DNA of 64,000 nucleotides from NCBI GenBank assembly GCA_030432295.1, contig JAUIHI010000002.1, positions 186,001 to 250,000 on the forward strand. Direction: 5' to 3'. The notes below the pieces were generated by a model, which searched no databases, had not been told where the DNA came from, and saw only the letters and a list, made by a program, of their open reading frames with translations. The first letter of the stretch is position 1. Every line of letters begins with the position of its first letter. The translations under genes were made by a program, and so were the position numbers. This DNA is from Anaerolineae bacterium. Its GTDB lineage: Bacteria; Chloroflexota; Anaerolineae; Caldilineales; Caldilineaceae. This document shows positions 25,913-34,870 of the stretch, one piece after another.

Positions 25913-26674
25913 ATGCCCAGCAAAGCCACCGCCTTCGCCCTGATCGGCGACCGCTATCACAATTCCGACTACATCCGCACAGCCCTGCGCCGCACGCTTG
26001 TCCAGGGCGTAGACCTGTCGATTGATTTCACCGACGACGTGAACCAACTCAACGCCGAGAATCTGGCCGGATACCGGTTGCTGATCGTCTTCCGGGATGG
26101 GATGACCTGGCCCAACGGCTACGGGGAGACGGCATTCTGGAATGGGCGGGCCGATGTGGTTCCCATCACCAGCGAGCCGCCTGTGCCCCAGGAAGAAGTC
26201 CGTATGGAATATTGGATGACCGCGGAGCAGGGCCAGGCCGTGCGCGCCTTTGTGGAAGGGGGCGGCAGCGCGCTGCTCATGCACAATGTGACGTACATCG
26301 CCACCAAAAATGCCGATTTTCGCCACACGCTGGGCGCGGCCACCGAAGGCCATCCGCCTGTACGCCCCTTCAGAGTGGAGATCACCAATCCGGCCCATCC
26401 GATTACCGCAGGGGCCAGCGATTTTGTGGTCACGGATGAGCAGCACTATATGACCTACGACGGCGACCCGGCCCACGTGCTGATGCGCAGCCACAACGAA
26501 GACGGCCTGACTTTCAAAGAGTTGGGTACATCCTGCGAAGCGGGCTGGGCCTACGACTACGGCCAGGGACGGGTCTGCTATCTGGCGCCGGGCCACACGA
26601 TTCCCGCGCTGTGGAATCCCACGTATGTGAGCATCCAACAGAACGCGGTGCGCTGGCTGTTGCGTCAGATTTAG
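25913..26674 (+). CDS. ThuA-like (trehalose utilisation) glutamine-amidotransferase-fold protein
   Basis: This 253-residue protein resembles the ThuA family: a class I amidotransferase-like fold linked in some bacteria to disaccharide or keto-sugar metabolism. Typical segments are FALIGDRYHNSDYIRTALRR at the start, LIVFRDGMTWPNGY near 55, GGGSALLMHNVTYIA near 115, and VTDEQHYMTYDGDP followed by GRVCYLAPGHTIPALWNP near the end. No glutaminase Cys-His-Glu triad is evident. Its proximity to the DUF4432 sugar-epimerase-like gene suggests a carbohydrate context, which is inference. Confidence 0.8.
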   Translation: MPSKATAFALIGDRYHNSDYIRTALRRTLVQGVDLSIDFTDDVNQLNAENLAGYRLLIVFRDGMTWPNGYGETAFWNGRADVVPITSEPPVPQEEVRMEYWMTAEQGQAVRAFVEGGGSALLMHNVTYIATKNADFRHTLGAATEGHPPVRPFRVEITNPAHPITAGASDFVVTDEQHYMTYDGDPAHVLMRSHNEDGLTFKELGTSCEAGWAYDYGQGRVCYLAPGHTIPALWNPTYVSIQQNAVRWLLRQI

Positions 26675-26683
26675 GAAAAGTTG

Positions 26684-26754
26684 AGCCACTGATGAACGCT
26701 GATGAACACGGATAAAATCAGCGTTTATCAGTGTTCATCAGTGGCTATTTTTTT
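26684..26754 (+). terminator. Terminator after the ThuA-like gene (also a dispersed palindrome)
   Basis: The arms AGCCACTGATGAAC (26684-26697) and GTTCATCAGTGGCT (26733-26746) are perfectly complementary, with further imperfect pairing between them. ATTTTTTT follows, giving a good intrinsic terminator. The inner sequence contains ACACGGAT, the word shared by other palindromes in the window. Confidence 0.8.
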
Positions 26755-26786
26755 GAGCAGATTCCAAACGTTTCAGGAGACGAGAG

Positions 26787-27107
26787 ATGATTCTACTACA
26801 AATCTACTTTGCGGTGGCGGATGAGCAGGCCAGCGCCTTTGAAGCGATGTTTGCCGACGCCTACGCGCCCGCTATGGAAAAGCAGCCGGGCTATCTGGGG
26901 TTCACCCTCCTGCGCCTCTTCCCCGCACCGGTGGCCCAGGAGATCGGTGGAGCCGAAACCCCCTTCAACTACCAGATGGAGCTGCGCTTCGACACCGAAG
27001 CCAACCGGCGGCTGTGGGCGGCCAGCGATGAGCACGCGGTGGTCTGGCCGATGGCCCAGGAAATGTCCAGCGCAGTGGCCTGGCGCGGGTACGATGTGGT
27101 GGGGTAG
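26787..27107 (+). CDS. ABM-fold (antibiotic biosynthesis monooxygenase-like) small protein
   Basis: This 106-residue protein has the pattern of the dimeric alpha-beta barrel superfamily: ILLQIYFAVADEQASAFEAM, then KQPGYLGFTLLRL and NYQMELRFDTEANRRLWAAS. Members include quinol monooxygenases and many proteins with no proven reaction. GGAGACGAGAG precedes the ATG. It lies between the ThuA-like and PutA genes and could be independent of both. Enzymatic function is not established. Confidence 0.65.
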   Translation: MILLQIYFAVADEQASAFEAMFADAYAPAMEKQPGYLGFTLLRLFPAPVAQEIGGAETPFNYQMELRFDTEANRRLWAASDEHAVVWPMAQEMSSAVAWRGYDVVG

Positions 27108-27251
27108 ACGTATCGCTTGTACCCCAGCCGAAGGAAGCTTCAAAATGGTGAGAGGATGGGGAACTGTGACCTATCCTCCCACCATCCGCTTCCAATGGTA
27201 TACTGGTAGACAGTTCTGTGCTTTCATCCTACCAGTACAGGAGCGACGACG

Positions 27252-30200
27252 ATGCCCCGCGCACCCTTTGAATTGCCCCCCGCCGAACTTGCACAAGAAG
27301 CCGTGGCACTGGCCGAAAAGCTGCTCATCCAGGCCCGCAGCCAGCAGACCAGCGACGAGAAGGAACAGTCCGAGCGGCTGGCCCGGCTGATGAACGATCC
27401 CCTGGGCAAGGAGTTGACAATCGCAATGGTGGACCAGGCCTTTCGCAGCCACCAGCCCGCCCGCATCGCCGACCAGATTTCCCACCTGCTCGACGAATAC
27501 GGCACGCCCCACTATATGGACTGGTGGGAGCGGGCCGCGCTGACCGTCGGCGGGGTGATGGGCCACTACCTGCCCGCGGTCGTCGTGCCGCCGATTATCG
27601 CCCGGCTGCGCCAGGAGACCCGCACGGTCATCCTCCCCGGCGAGGAGGGGGATCTGCGCCGCTATCTGCAAAAGCGGCGGGCGGGTGGTGTGCGCCTCAA
27701 CCTCAACCAACTGGGCGAAGCGATTCTGGGCGAGGAGGAAGCGGCCCGGCGTATGGCCGCCTATCTGGCCCTGCTGGCCCGGCCCGATGTGGAGTACATC
27801 TCCGTCAAAGTCTCCTCCGTCTTCAGCCAGATCAATCTGACCGCCTACCGCCACACTGTCGAACTGGTGAAGGAGCGGCTGTGCACCCTCTACCGCCAGG
27901 CGATGGCCCACAGCTACACCCACCCCGACGGGCACACTTCTCACAAATTCGTCAATCTGGATATGGAGGAGTATCGGGACCTGCACCTGACTCTCGACGC
28001 CTTCAAAGAGGTGTTGGACGAGGCCGAGTTTATGCCCCTCTCCGCGGGGATTGTGCTGCAAGCCTACATTCCCGACAGCTTCCACGAGCAGCAAAAGCTG
28101 ACCGATTGGGCGCTGCAACGCACAGGCCGGGGCGGCGCGCCCATCAAAATCCGCATCGTCAAAGGCGCGAATCTGGCAATGGAGCGGGTGGAGGCCGCGC
28201 TCCACGACTGGCCCCAGGCCCCCTACGCCGTCAAACCGGAGGTGGACGCCAACTTCAAACGGATGGCGGCCTACGGCTGCCACCCGGAGCGGGCACGGGC
28301 CGTGCGGATCGGCGTCGCCAGCCACAATCTCTTCGACATCGCCTACGGGCTGCTCCTGCGCCAGCGGGCCGGGGTGGAAGAATTTGTGGAGTTTGAGATG
28401 CTGGAAGGGATGGCGAACCACCAGGCCAGGGCCGTGCAGGCCGAGGCCGATGGCCTGCTGCTCTACGCGCCGGTGGTCAAGACGGCAGATTTTCACAGCG
28501 CCATCGCCTATCTGGTGCGCCGCCTGGACGAGAACACCGCGCCGGAGAACTTTCTCCACGACCTCTTTGGGATGGAGCCAGGCAGCGAAGAGTGGCAGAA
28601 GCAGCGGGAGCAGTTTCTCCACGCCTGTTCGCTGATGGAGAAAGCGAAGGCTGTCCCCAACCGCACCCAGAATCGTCTGGGCGAACAGCCCCAGCCCCAT
28701 CCTGGCTTCCACAACGAGCCGGACACGGACTGGGCGCTGCCTGCCAACCAGCGCTGGATTGCCGACATCGCCGACGAATGGCGACAGAAAGCAATCGAGC
28801 CGATTCCCCTGCAAGTGGCGGGCGAGTTTGTCCACACAGACGAAATGGGCGACGGCATCGACCCCTCCCGGCCCGATGCGGTCTCCTTCCGTTACAGCCT
28901 GGCCACACCGGAGTTGGTGGAACGAGCGCTGGCGACGGGCGTCGAAGCCCAGAAGAGTTGGGGCAATCGCTCGGTCTCCGAGCGCAAGACGATTCTGCTA
29001 GCGGTGGCCGACGAACTGGCCCGACGCCGGGGCGATCTGATCGGGGCGATGCTGCGGGAGGCGTCCAAGACCCCCAGCGAAGGCGACCCGGAAGTCTCCG
29101 AAGGCATCGACTTTGCCCTCTACTACGCCCGCAGCCTGGACAAACTGGCCGATCAGCCGGATGTCACTTTTGCCCCGTTGGGCGTCGTCGTCGTGACGCC
29201 GCCCTGGAACTTCCCTTTTGCCATCCCCGCGGGGGGTGTACTGGCCGCGCTGATGGCGGGCAATTCTGTCATCTTCAAACCCGCACCGGAAGCAGTGCTG
29301 ACCGGCTGGCAGATCGCCCAGGCATTGTGGGCCGCGGGCGTGCCCAAAGATGTGCTGCAATTTCTCCCCGCGCCGGACAACGAAATCGGTCGTCAACTGA
29401 TTGTGGACGAACGCACCGCAGCGGTGATTTTGACGGGCAGCATCGAAACGGCCCGGCTCTTCCAGGGCTGGCGACCGGAGCTGCGCCTCTTCGCCGAAAC
29501 CAGCGGCAAAGATTCGCTGATTATCACCGCCCTGGCCGACCGGGACCAGGCCATCAAAGATTTGGTGCGCTCGGCTTTCGGCCACAACGGGCAGAAATGC
29601 TCGGCGGCCAGCCTGGCGATTCTGGAAGCGGAGGTCTACGACGATCCCGATTTTCGCCGTCAACTGCGGGACGCCGCGGCCAGCCGGGCGGTGGGTTCGG
29701 CCTGGGAGTTGGCGTCGTTGCAGACGCCCCTGACCCAGCCACCCAGCCCCAAACTGCTGCGCGCGCTGACGACACTCGATCCGGGGGAAGAGTGGCTGCT
29801 GGAACCGAAACCGCTGGCAACTGCCGGTCAGGAGATCGGCGATCCCGCGCTGCACCGACTCTGGTCGCCGGGGATTAAGTTGGGCGTGCAGCCGGGTTCG
29901 TTCTTTCACACTACCGAATGCTTTGGCCCGGTGTTAGGGCTGATGCGGGCACAGGATTTGGACGAAGCCATCGACTTTGCCAACGCAGTTGATTTCGGGC
30001 TGACCGGTGGCATCCACAGCCTGGACGACCGGGAGGTGGAGCGCTGGCTGGAACGGGTGGAGGTGGGCAACGCCTATGTCAATCGCCACATCACCGGCGC
30101 TATTGTGCGTCGCCAGCCCTTCGGCGGTTGGAAGGCATCCAGCGTCGGGCCGGGAGCCAAGGCGAGCGGTCCGAATTACGTCCACCAGTTCGGCCACTTC

Positions 30201-30812
30201 CAGCAGACAGCCCTGCCCAAAAAGCTGGCCCGCCCCGCGCCGGGGGTGGCGAGCCTGTTGCAGCGGTTGGAGCCGCTGGTGGAACCGGAAGCTGTGGCAA
30301 TCCTGCGCGCGGCCGCGGGTTCCTATGCCTGGGCCTGGGCCGAACACTTCAGCCAGGAGCACGACCCCAGCCAGATTCTGGGCGAGCGCAATATCTTCCG
30401 CTACCGGCCACTGACCGGCCTGCTCCTGCGCGCGGACAAAGAGACCGAGCCGTCCGCGTTGGCCCTGGCTCTGCTGGCCGCGGCGACGGTGCGGGCGACG
30501 GTCCATCTCAGCATCGGGCCGGGGATGGAAGGCTGGCATTGGTTGAGCCGGGTGGAGGGCTTTGTGCTGGTGGAGGAGGGGGAGAGCAATCTGGTCTCCC
30601 AGCTACAGGTGACGCCGCCCCGGGTGGATCGTCTGCGGGCGCTGGCCCCGCTGGACGCAGAGTTGCGCCGGGCGCTCAACAACGGGGGCATCAGTGTCGT
30701 GGAAGGACCGGTGCTGGCCAATGGCCGTCTGGAATTGGGCCACTATCTGCGCGAGCAGGCCGTCAGCCAGACGGTGCATCGCTACGGGAATGTGCTGGCG
30801 AAGTGGCGTTGA
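27252..30812 (+). CDS. putA: Bifunctional proline dehydrogenase / L-glutamate gamma-semialdehyde dehydrogenase
   Basis: This 1186-residue PutA converts proline to glutamate in two steps, via an FAD (betaalpha)8 barrel and an NAD aldehyde dehydrogenase. Residues ~60-440 hold the barrel, with YISVKVSSVFSQINLTAYRH, then RLVKGANLAMERV-like IRIVKGANLAMERVEAAL and AVKPEVDANFKRM. Residues ~530-1010 hold the dehydrogenase, with TPPWNFPFAIPAGGVLAALM, the glutamate region FAETSGKDSLI and the catalytic Cys in GHNGQKCSAASLAI near residue 785. There is no N-terminal ribbon-helix-helix DNA-binding domain, so it should not self-regulate as E. coli PutA does. The last ~170 residues are a weaker C-terminal domain. 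Confidence 0.94.
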   Translation: MPRAPFELPPAELAQEAVALAEKLLIQARSQQTSDEKEQSERLARLMNDPLGKELTIAMVDQAFRSHQPARIADQISHLLDEYGTPHYMDWWERAALTVGGVMGHYLPAVVVPPIIARLRQETRTVILPGEEGDLRRYLQKRRAGGVRLNLNQLGEAILGEEEAARRMAAYLALLARPDVEYISVKVSSVFSQINLTAYRHTVELVKERLCTLYRQAMAHSYTHPDGHTSHKFVNLDMEEYRDLHLTLDAFKEVLDEAEFMPLSAGIVLQAYIPDSFHEQQKLTDWALQRTGRGGAPIKIRIVKGANLAMERVEAALHDWPQAPYAVKPEVDANFKRMAAYGCHPERARAVRIGVASHNLFDIAYGLLLRQRAGVEEFVEFEMLEGMANHQARAVQAEADGLLLYAPVVKTADFHSAIAYLVRRLDENTAPENFLHDLFGMEPGSEEWQKQREQFLHACSLMEKAKAVPNRTQNRLGEQPQPHPGFHNEPDTDWALPANQRWIADIADEWRQKAIEPIPLQVAGEFVHTDEMGDGIDPSRPDAVSFRYSLATPELVERALATGVEAQKSWGNRSVSERKTILLAVADELARRRGDLIGAMLREASKTPSEGDPEVSEGIDFALYYARSLDKLADQPDVTFAPLGVVVVTPPWNFPFAIPAGGVLAALMAGNSVIFKPAPEAVLTGWQIAQALWAAGVPKDVLQFLPAPDNEIGRQLIVDERTAAVILTGSIETARLFQGWRPELRLFAETSGKDSLIITALADRDQAIKDLVRSAFGHNGQKCSAASLAILEAEVYDDPDFRRQLRDAAASRAVGSAWELASLQTPLTQPPSPKLLRALTTLDPGEEWLLEPKPLATAGQEIGDPALHRLWSPGIKLGVQPGSFFHTTECFGPVLGLMRAQDLDEAIDFANAVDFGLTGGIHSLDDREVERWLERVEVGNAYVNRHITGAIVRRQPFGGWKASSVGPGAKASGPNYVHQFGHFQQTALPKKLARPAPGVASLLQRLEPLVEPEAVAILRAAAGSYAWAWAEHFSQEHDPSQILGERNIFRYRPLTGLLLRADKETEPSALALALLAAATVRATVHLSIGPGMEGWHWLSRVEGFVLVEEGESNLVSQLQVTPPRVDRLRALAPLDAELRRALNNGGISVVEGPVLANGRLELGHYLREQAVSQTVHRYGNVLAKWR

Positions 30813-30835
30813 CACAGTAATTCCGATAAACAGGA

Positions 30836-31153
30836 TTACGCCTGTTCACGTATCATTACAGCACGTAGAACAGCGTTGATTTCGGTTTGATAGGAGGCCA
30901 TATCGGTCCGTTCGGCCCGCTCTGTGAAAAAGGCAAGGACATCGCTGTCCAAAAGTATGGCTACATTCACTTTGCCAGATGCAGATATCTCCTCTGGCGT
31001 TGCGCGATGGCGAGCCAGAAAGCCACCGCGCCGAAAGATGTGTCGGCCCGGACGCAAGACTTCATCTTCCGTCAACCCAGATTCCAGATCGGCCTGGAAT
31101 TCTTCTTCTGTGACTTCAACGACGATCTCCTGCGACTCAATTTTGTTCTTCAT
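30836..31153 (-). CDS. BrnA-like antitoxin domain protein, apparently orphan
   Basis: The 105-residue product ends with KVNVAILLDSDVLAFF and YQTEINAVLRAVM, the C-terminal pattern of BrnA/CopG-type antitoxins. The N-terminal half has an EEFQADLESGLTEDEVL acidic segment instead of a short linker. BrnA normally follows a brnT ribonuclease gene. The 637 bases upstream on this strand have no BrnT-like frame, so the toxin is missing or elsewhere. It points towards putA on the opposite strand, with only 23 bases between the two stop codons. Confidence 0.65.
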   Translation of the reverse strand: MKNKIESQEIVVEVTEEEFQADLESGLTEDEVLRPGRHIFRRGGFLARHRATPEEISASGKVNVAILLDSDVLAFFTERAERTDMASYQTEINAVLRAVMIREQA

Positions 31154-31790
31154 TTTTGTTCAGGTTCCAAGTGAAGTGCATGGCTGTAGTGTAGAAAATC
31201 TATGGATGGATGTCAATCTTAAATTGTATTGGTCAGGAGTATGCTGGAAAAGAATTGGGACGCTGATTCAGAAGGCAAAAACCCCTGTTCCTCTGCGTTT
31301 ATCTACGTATAGCTTTTGCAATCCTGACCTTACTCTCTACACTTTGTCGATCTTTCGTTTACGTTCTTCGACTATTTGGACTATTTGAACGTCTATATCG
31401 GCGGGCGACGGAGAAGGAACGGTTGTATACGGACATTATTTCGCAATGCATACTGAATAGTCAAGCAAAATAAGATAACCACCCAAACACTTGCGGAATC
31501 CTATCCTTTCGGGTACGATACGGATCGCCGCACATACTCAACTCCTATTATCACATACTCAACTCCTATTATAGAGAACCACCCTCGTGATCATTCCCAT
31601 TGCAATTTTCCAGTCAATACGAATCGAATGCACCAATAAAAAGATAGGATAGCGCTTGCTTCGGAGGCTTGATGGCAGGCATTTTTTGAGCAGAAGAGCT
31701 GGTGCAGAATATTCATAGTTGGACAATCAACCAACACAAGACATAGTGGGACAAAAGTGGAATCTACAGGAATAGGAAGTCAAAACTGTT
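31154..31790. other. AT-rich intergenic region at the left edge of the defence island
   Basis: No gene is visible in this 637-base stretch. Composition shifts from GC-rich to AT-rich at roughly 31200, marking the likely island edge. It contains a tandem 21-bp duplication (31531-31572). No integrase, tRNA or clear flanking direct repeat was found. A promoter for the methyltransferase gene is expected here but is not obvious. Confidence 0.6.
31531..31572. repeat. Two tandem 21-bp repeats upstream of the methyltransferase gene
   Basis: The unit begins CACATACTCAACTCCTATTA and ends with a T. It is present twice with no mismatch, at 31531-31551 and 31552-31572, about 220 bases before the methyltransferase start. 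It could be a regulator-binding pair or a scar of insertion. Confidence 0.9.
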
Positions 31791-32792
31791 ATGAAGAACC
31801 AGTTATACAATACAAAATACGGCAAAATGATAGTTGGGGATACAATTCGATTATCCAGAAGCTACCTGAAGCGTTATTACAAGAACAAATTCAATCTGAT
31901 CGTCACCTCGCCTCCATTTCCCCTTAACAACAAGAAGAAATATGGAAATTTGATTGGTCAAGAGTATTTGGATTGGTTTGCTCAGTTAGGTTCCATTTTT
32001 TCCGAATTATTGACCGAAGATGGTTCTGTAGTTATTGAAATTGGTAACGCGTGGGAACCAAATAGGCCAGTACAATCACTGCTTCATTTAGAGTGTCTAT
32101 TACGGCTAGTAAACAATTCGAGATCCGAGTTAAGATTAATTCAAGAGTTTATTTCATATAATCCAGCTCGGCTTCCGTCACCTGCACAATGGGTTACAGT
32201 AGACAGGATTCGAGTAGTCGATAGCTACACGCATGTCTGGTGGCTTTCAAAGACCGACTTCCCAAAGGCCGATAATCGTAAAGTGTTACGCCCATATAGT
32301 CGAAGCATGCAACGTCTGCTTGATACGAAGAAATTTAATGCTGGCAGACGGCCATCAGAACATATCGTAAGCGAAAAAGCATTTGCGAAAGATAACGGCG
32401 GCAGTATAGCTCACAATCTCTTCGAAATGGAAGCAATCGACGACACAAGAGATGTTCGATTACCCCACAGCGTACTAAGTTTCTCTAACACCAATTCAAA
32501 TGACTTCTATCTCACATCTTGCCGAGAACAAAACATCAAACCTCATCCAGCCCGAATGCACGGTGGATTGGTAAATTTCTTCATCGAATTCTTGACTGAT
32601 AAAAACGACCTAATACTGGACCCATTTGCCGGAAGTAATACTACTGGCTACTGTGCTGAGAAACTAGAGCGCAGATGGATTTCGATGGAGGCCAATGAAC
32701 AGTATGCAAGTGATTCAAGAATCAGATTCACAGACCCAACATTGGACGCCAAACTGACTCTCACTGAAGATAGGGAGAAAAAAAATGATTGA
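31791..32792 (+). CDS. Beta-class DNA methyltransferase of the HerA-NurA cassette
   Basis: This 333-residue amino-methyltransferase has catalytic motif IV, TSPPF (residues ~39-43), near the N-terminus. The AdoMet motif DPFAGSNTTG (~278) lies near the C-terminus. The order IV-then-I defines the beta class, and the TSPPF form is commonest in N4-cytosine enzymes, though N6-adenine cannot be excluded. Residues ~100-250 would hold target recognition. Its stop overlaps the HerA start by 8 bases, so the two are translated together. Codon use is AT-rich compared with flanking genes. It probably protects host DNA from the partner nuclease. Confidence 0.9.
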   Translation: MKNQLYNTKYGKMIVGDTIRLSRSYLKRYYKNKFNLIVTSPPFPLNNKKKYGNLIGQEYLDWFAQLGSIFSELLTEDGSVVIEIGNAWEPNRPVQSLLHLECLLRLVNNSRSELRLIQEFISYNPARLPSPAQWVTVDRIRVVDSYTHVWWLSKTDFPKADNRKVLRPYSRSMQRLLDTKKFNAGRRPSEHIVSEKAFAKDNGGSIAHNLFEMEAIDDTRDVRLPHSVLSFSNTNSNDFYLTSCREQNIKPHPARMHGGLVNFFIEFLTDKNDLILDPFAGSNTTGYCAEKLERRWISMEANEQYASDSRIRFTDPTLDAKLTLTEDREKKND

Positions 32793-34866
32793 ACAAAGCA
32801 TTCGCGATATAGCTGATGTGGACATCTTTGCAGAAGGTCGAAGCGACAATTTATTCATCGGCCGTCCCTTTTATTTAGGATATGACAAAGCAATATTGCT
32901 TGTGTCAGATGCCTGGAAACACAGAGTTAAGGGGATTCCCCAAGGTGCGCTGCTTCTGGCCTTCTACGACGGCGAAGACAATGTTGACGAAGCCTTGCTT
33001 CTGAGAGCGCTATCTCCATCGAAGTTACCGACAGACAACGATGTTGTGAGTTCAATGATCGAATATTATAAAGAAGGTACGGACATTAGCGGGCGCGCTG
33101 GTAGTAATGGAATAAGCAAATTAGATGACTTTACGCGTTATGAATTCAGCTTTTCAGGTTTGGAATGTCGTGTTCTTGGCTCATTTTACCGATTAAGAAG
33201 AACCGTTGATGACGAAGAAACGTCGGTAACTGAATTTGGAGCTGATATTGAAAATTTCTACTCACCGAACAATTACAGTGTCTACAAGGCAACAGGGAGT
33301 GTTCTCAGAAAGATCGTAAATCAGCGAGATGGAGAGAATATTGCGGGCAATGAAAATGAATTTCGCATTGGTCATGTCAGATTTAGCTCTAGTCGTAGAT
33401 TTCAAATGCAAGAAGAATTGGTGGAAGTGTACATCAGTCCACAAGATTTCATTGGGAAAAGGACAGCGCTATTCGGTATGACTAGAACCGGGAAGTCAAA
33501 TACCGTCAAGAAGCTGATTGAGGCAACCGCAGAAATTTCAAAAAAAGCTCCAGGCGAAGAACTTCCGAATGCCACTCAGAGTGAACAGCATAAACAGCCA
33601 CCTCTACTCAAACAAGCGCAGGCTAACGAGCCATTGATGAAGAATGGCTCTCCTGCATATCCAGTAGGACAGATCATTTTTGATGTAAATGGAGAATACG
33701 CTAATGATAATCTTCAAGATGATGGTACAGCGATCTTCGAGCTTTACCGAAACGACGTGACAAGATACAGCGTCCTTGAGAAACCTGATTTTGAAGTGAT
33801 GAAAGTCAATTTTTACACGGAGGTTGAAACAGGGTTTGATCTCATTAGGAGCTATCTTGATGATAGACGGATTACCGGGGACTATGTGAACAATTTCGAA
33901 GCTGTTGATCTTTCGATACCAGAAAGTCAGAGTGATGACTTCTCTGCTAGCATACGCTCTGGCAGAATTCGAGCTGCCTATCTTTGCTGCTTAAGAAAAG
34001 CAGGTTTTTTGCCACCCAATAATTTTCGAGTCAAGTTTTCTGGAAAAGCAGAAATAAACGCCAAAGTAAAGGAAGGAGGCATTGATCCTGCGAAAAACAT
34101 CACTATCGATGAGGCAGTCTCCTGGTTTGAATGGGTTTGGAGGAATTATGATAGCGAAGAATTCTTTAAGAAATACGAACAAACTAAAGGCCATGAATGG
34201 GCAGATGACGATCTGAAAGCGCTGCTCATTTTTCTAACGGGCTACAAGCAGCCTGGCGAGAAGAACTCCGTAAGCGGCTACAAGAAAATCAGGGGTAAGG
34301 AACTACAGGATTTACACACAAGCACGTCCGATAAAGCCTTTGAGATAGAAATTCCTAAAAAGCTGAGGGCAGGAAAGATAGTTATCGTAGACCTTTCACA
34401 AGGTTCAGCTACCGTTCAGAAGTTGTATTCCGAGCGAATTTGTAGAGCTTTATTTGCCAATTCAATGGACAGATTTGTCAAAAACCTGCCGAATAATTTC
34501 ATTCAGTTTTATTTTGAAGAGGCCCATAATTTGTTCCCGAAAAAGGAGGAACGAGACTTAAGTGACATATATAATCGGATAGCGAAGGAAGGAGCAAAAT
34601 TGCATTTAGGCATGATTTATGCCACCCAAGAGGTTAGCTCGATCAGTTCAAACATTCTCAAAAACACACAGAATTGGTTTATTGCCCACCTCAATAACGA
34701 CGACGAACTCAGAGAATTAAAAAAATACTACGACTTCGCTGATTTTGTACCATCCTTGCTTCGATTCAGCGCAGGTAGTGATAAGGGATATGTCCGTATG
34801 AAGACCTATACGAATCCCTTCGTAGTACCTGTACAGATTGATAGATTCTTGGCGAACAGGAAATAG
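32785..34866 (+). CDS. HerA-like DNA-translocating ATPase
   Basis: This 693-residue FtsK/HerA-superfamily ATPase has Walker A in LFGMTRTGKSNTVKKLIE near residue 230. The HerA-type aspartate motif IFDVNGEYAND is near 300 and Walker B FYFEEAHNLFPKKEERD near 575. A sensor-like segment MIYATQEVSSISSNILKNTQ follows near 610. The N-terminal ~200 residues look like the HerA beta-barrel (HAS) domain. HerA forms hexamers that pump DNA and activates NurA in archaeal end resection and in several bacterial defence systems. It sits directly between the methyltransferase and NurA genes. Confidence 0.9.
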   Translation: MIEQSIRDIADVDIFAEGRSDNLFIGRPFYLGYDKAILLVSDAWKHRVKGIPQGALLLAFYDGEDNVDEALLLRALSPSKLPTDNDVVSSMIEYYKEGTDISGRAGSNGISKLDDFTRYEFSFSGLECRVLGSFYRLRRTVDDEETSVTEFGADIENFYSPNNYSVYKATGSVLRKIVNQRDGENIAGNENEFRIGHVRFSSSRRFQMQEELVEVYISPQDFIGKRTALFGMTRTGKSNTVKKLIEATAEISKKAPGEELPNATQSEQHKQPPLLKQAQANEPLMKNGSPAYPVGQIIFDVNGEYANDNLQDDGTAIFELYRNDVTRYSVLEKPDFEVMKVNFYTEVETGFDLIRSYLDDRRITGDYVNNFEAVDLSIPESQSDDFSASIRSGRIRAAYLCCLRKAGFLPPNNFRVKFSGKAEINAKVKEGGIDPAKNITIDEAVSWFEWVWRNYDSEEFFKKYEQTKGHEWADDDLKALLIFLTGYKQPGEKNSVSGYKKIRGKELQDLHTSTSDKAFEIEIPKKLRAGKIVIVDLSQGSATVQKLYSERICRALFANSMDRFVKNLPNNFIQFYFEEAHNLFPKKEERDLSDIYNRIAKEGAKLHLGMIYATQEVSSISSNILKNTQNWFIAHLNNDDELRELKKYYDFADFVPSLLRFSAGSDKGYVRMKTYTNPFVVPVQIDRFLANRK

Positions 34867-34870
34867 AGCT

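Noticed and set aside
26684-26754. Small gene between the ThuA-like and ABM genes
   Set aside because: The space is a long hairpin with a T run; no start with a Shine-Dalgarno lies inside it.
27171-28835. Minus-strand open frame of 554 codons opposite putA
   Set aside because: PutA is complete and conserved on the plus strand. The antisense product shows shadow-type composition (HQ/PVG-rich).
31531-31572. CRISPR array
   Set aside because: The two 21-base copies are directly adjacent with no spacers, and no cas gene is near.
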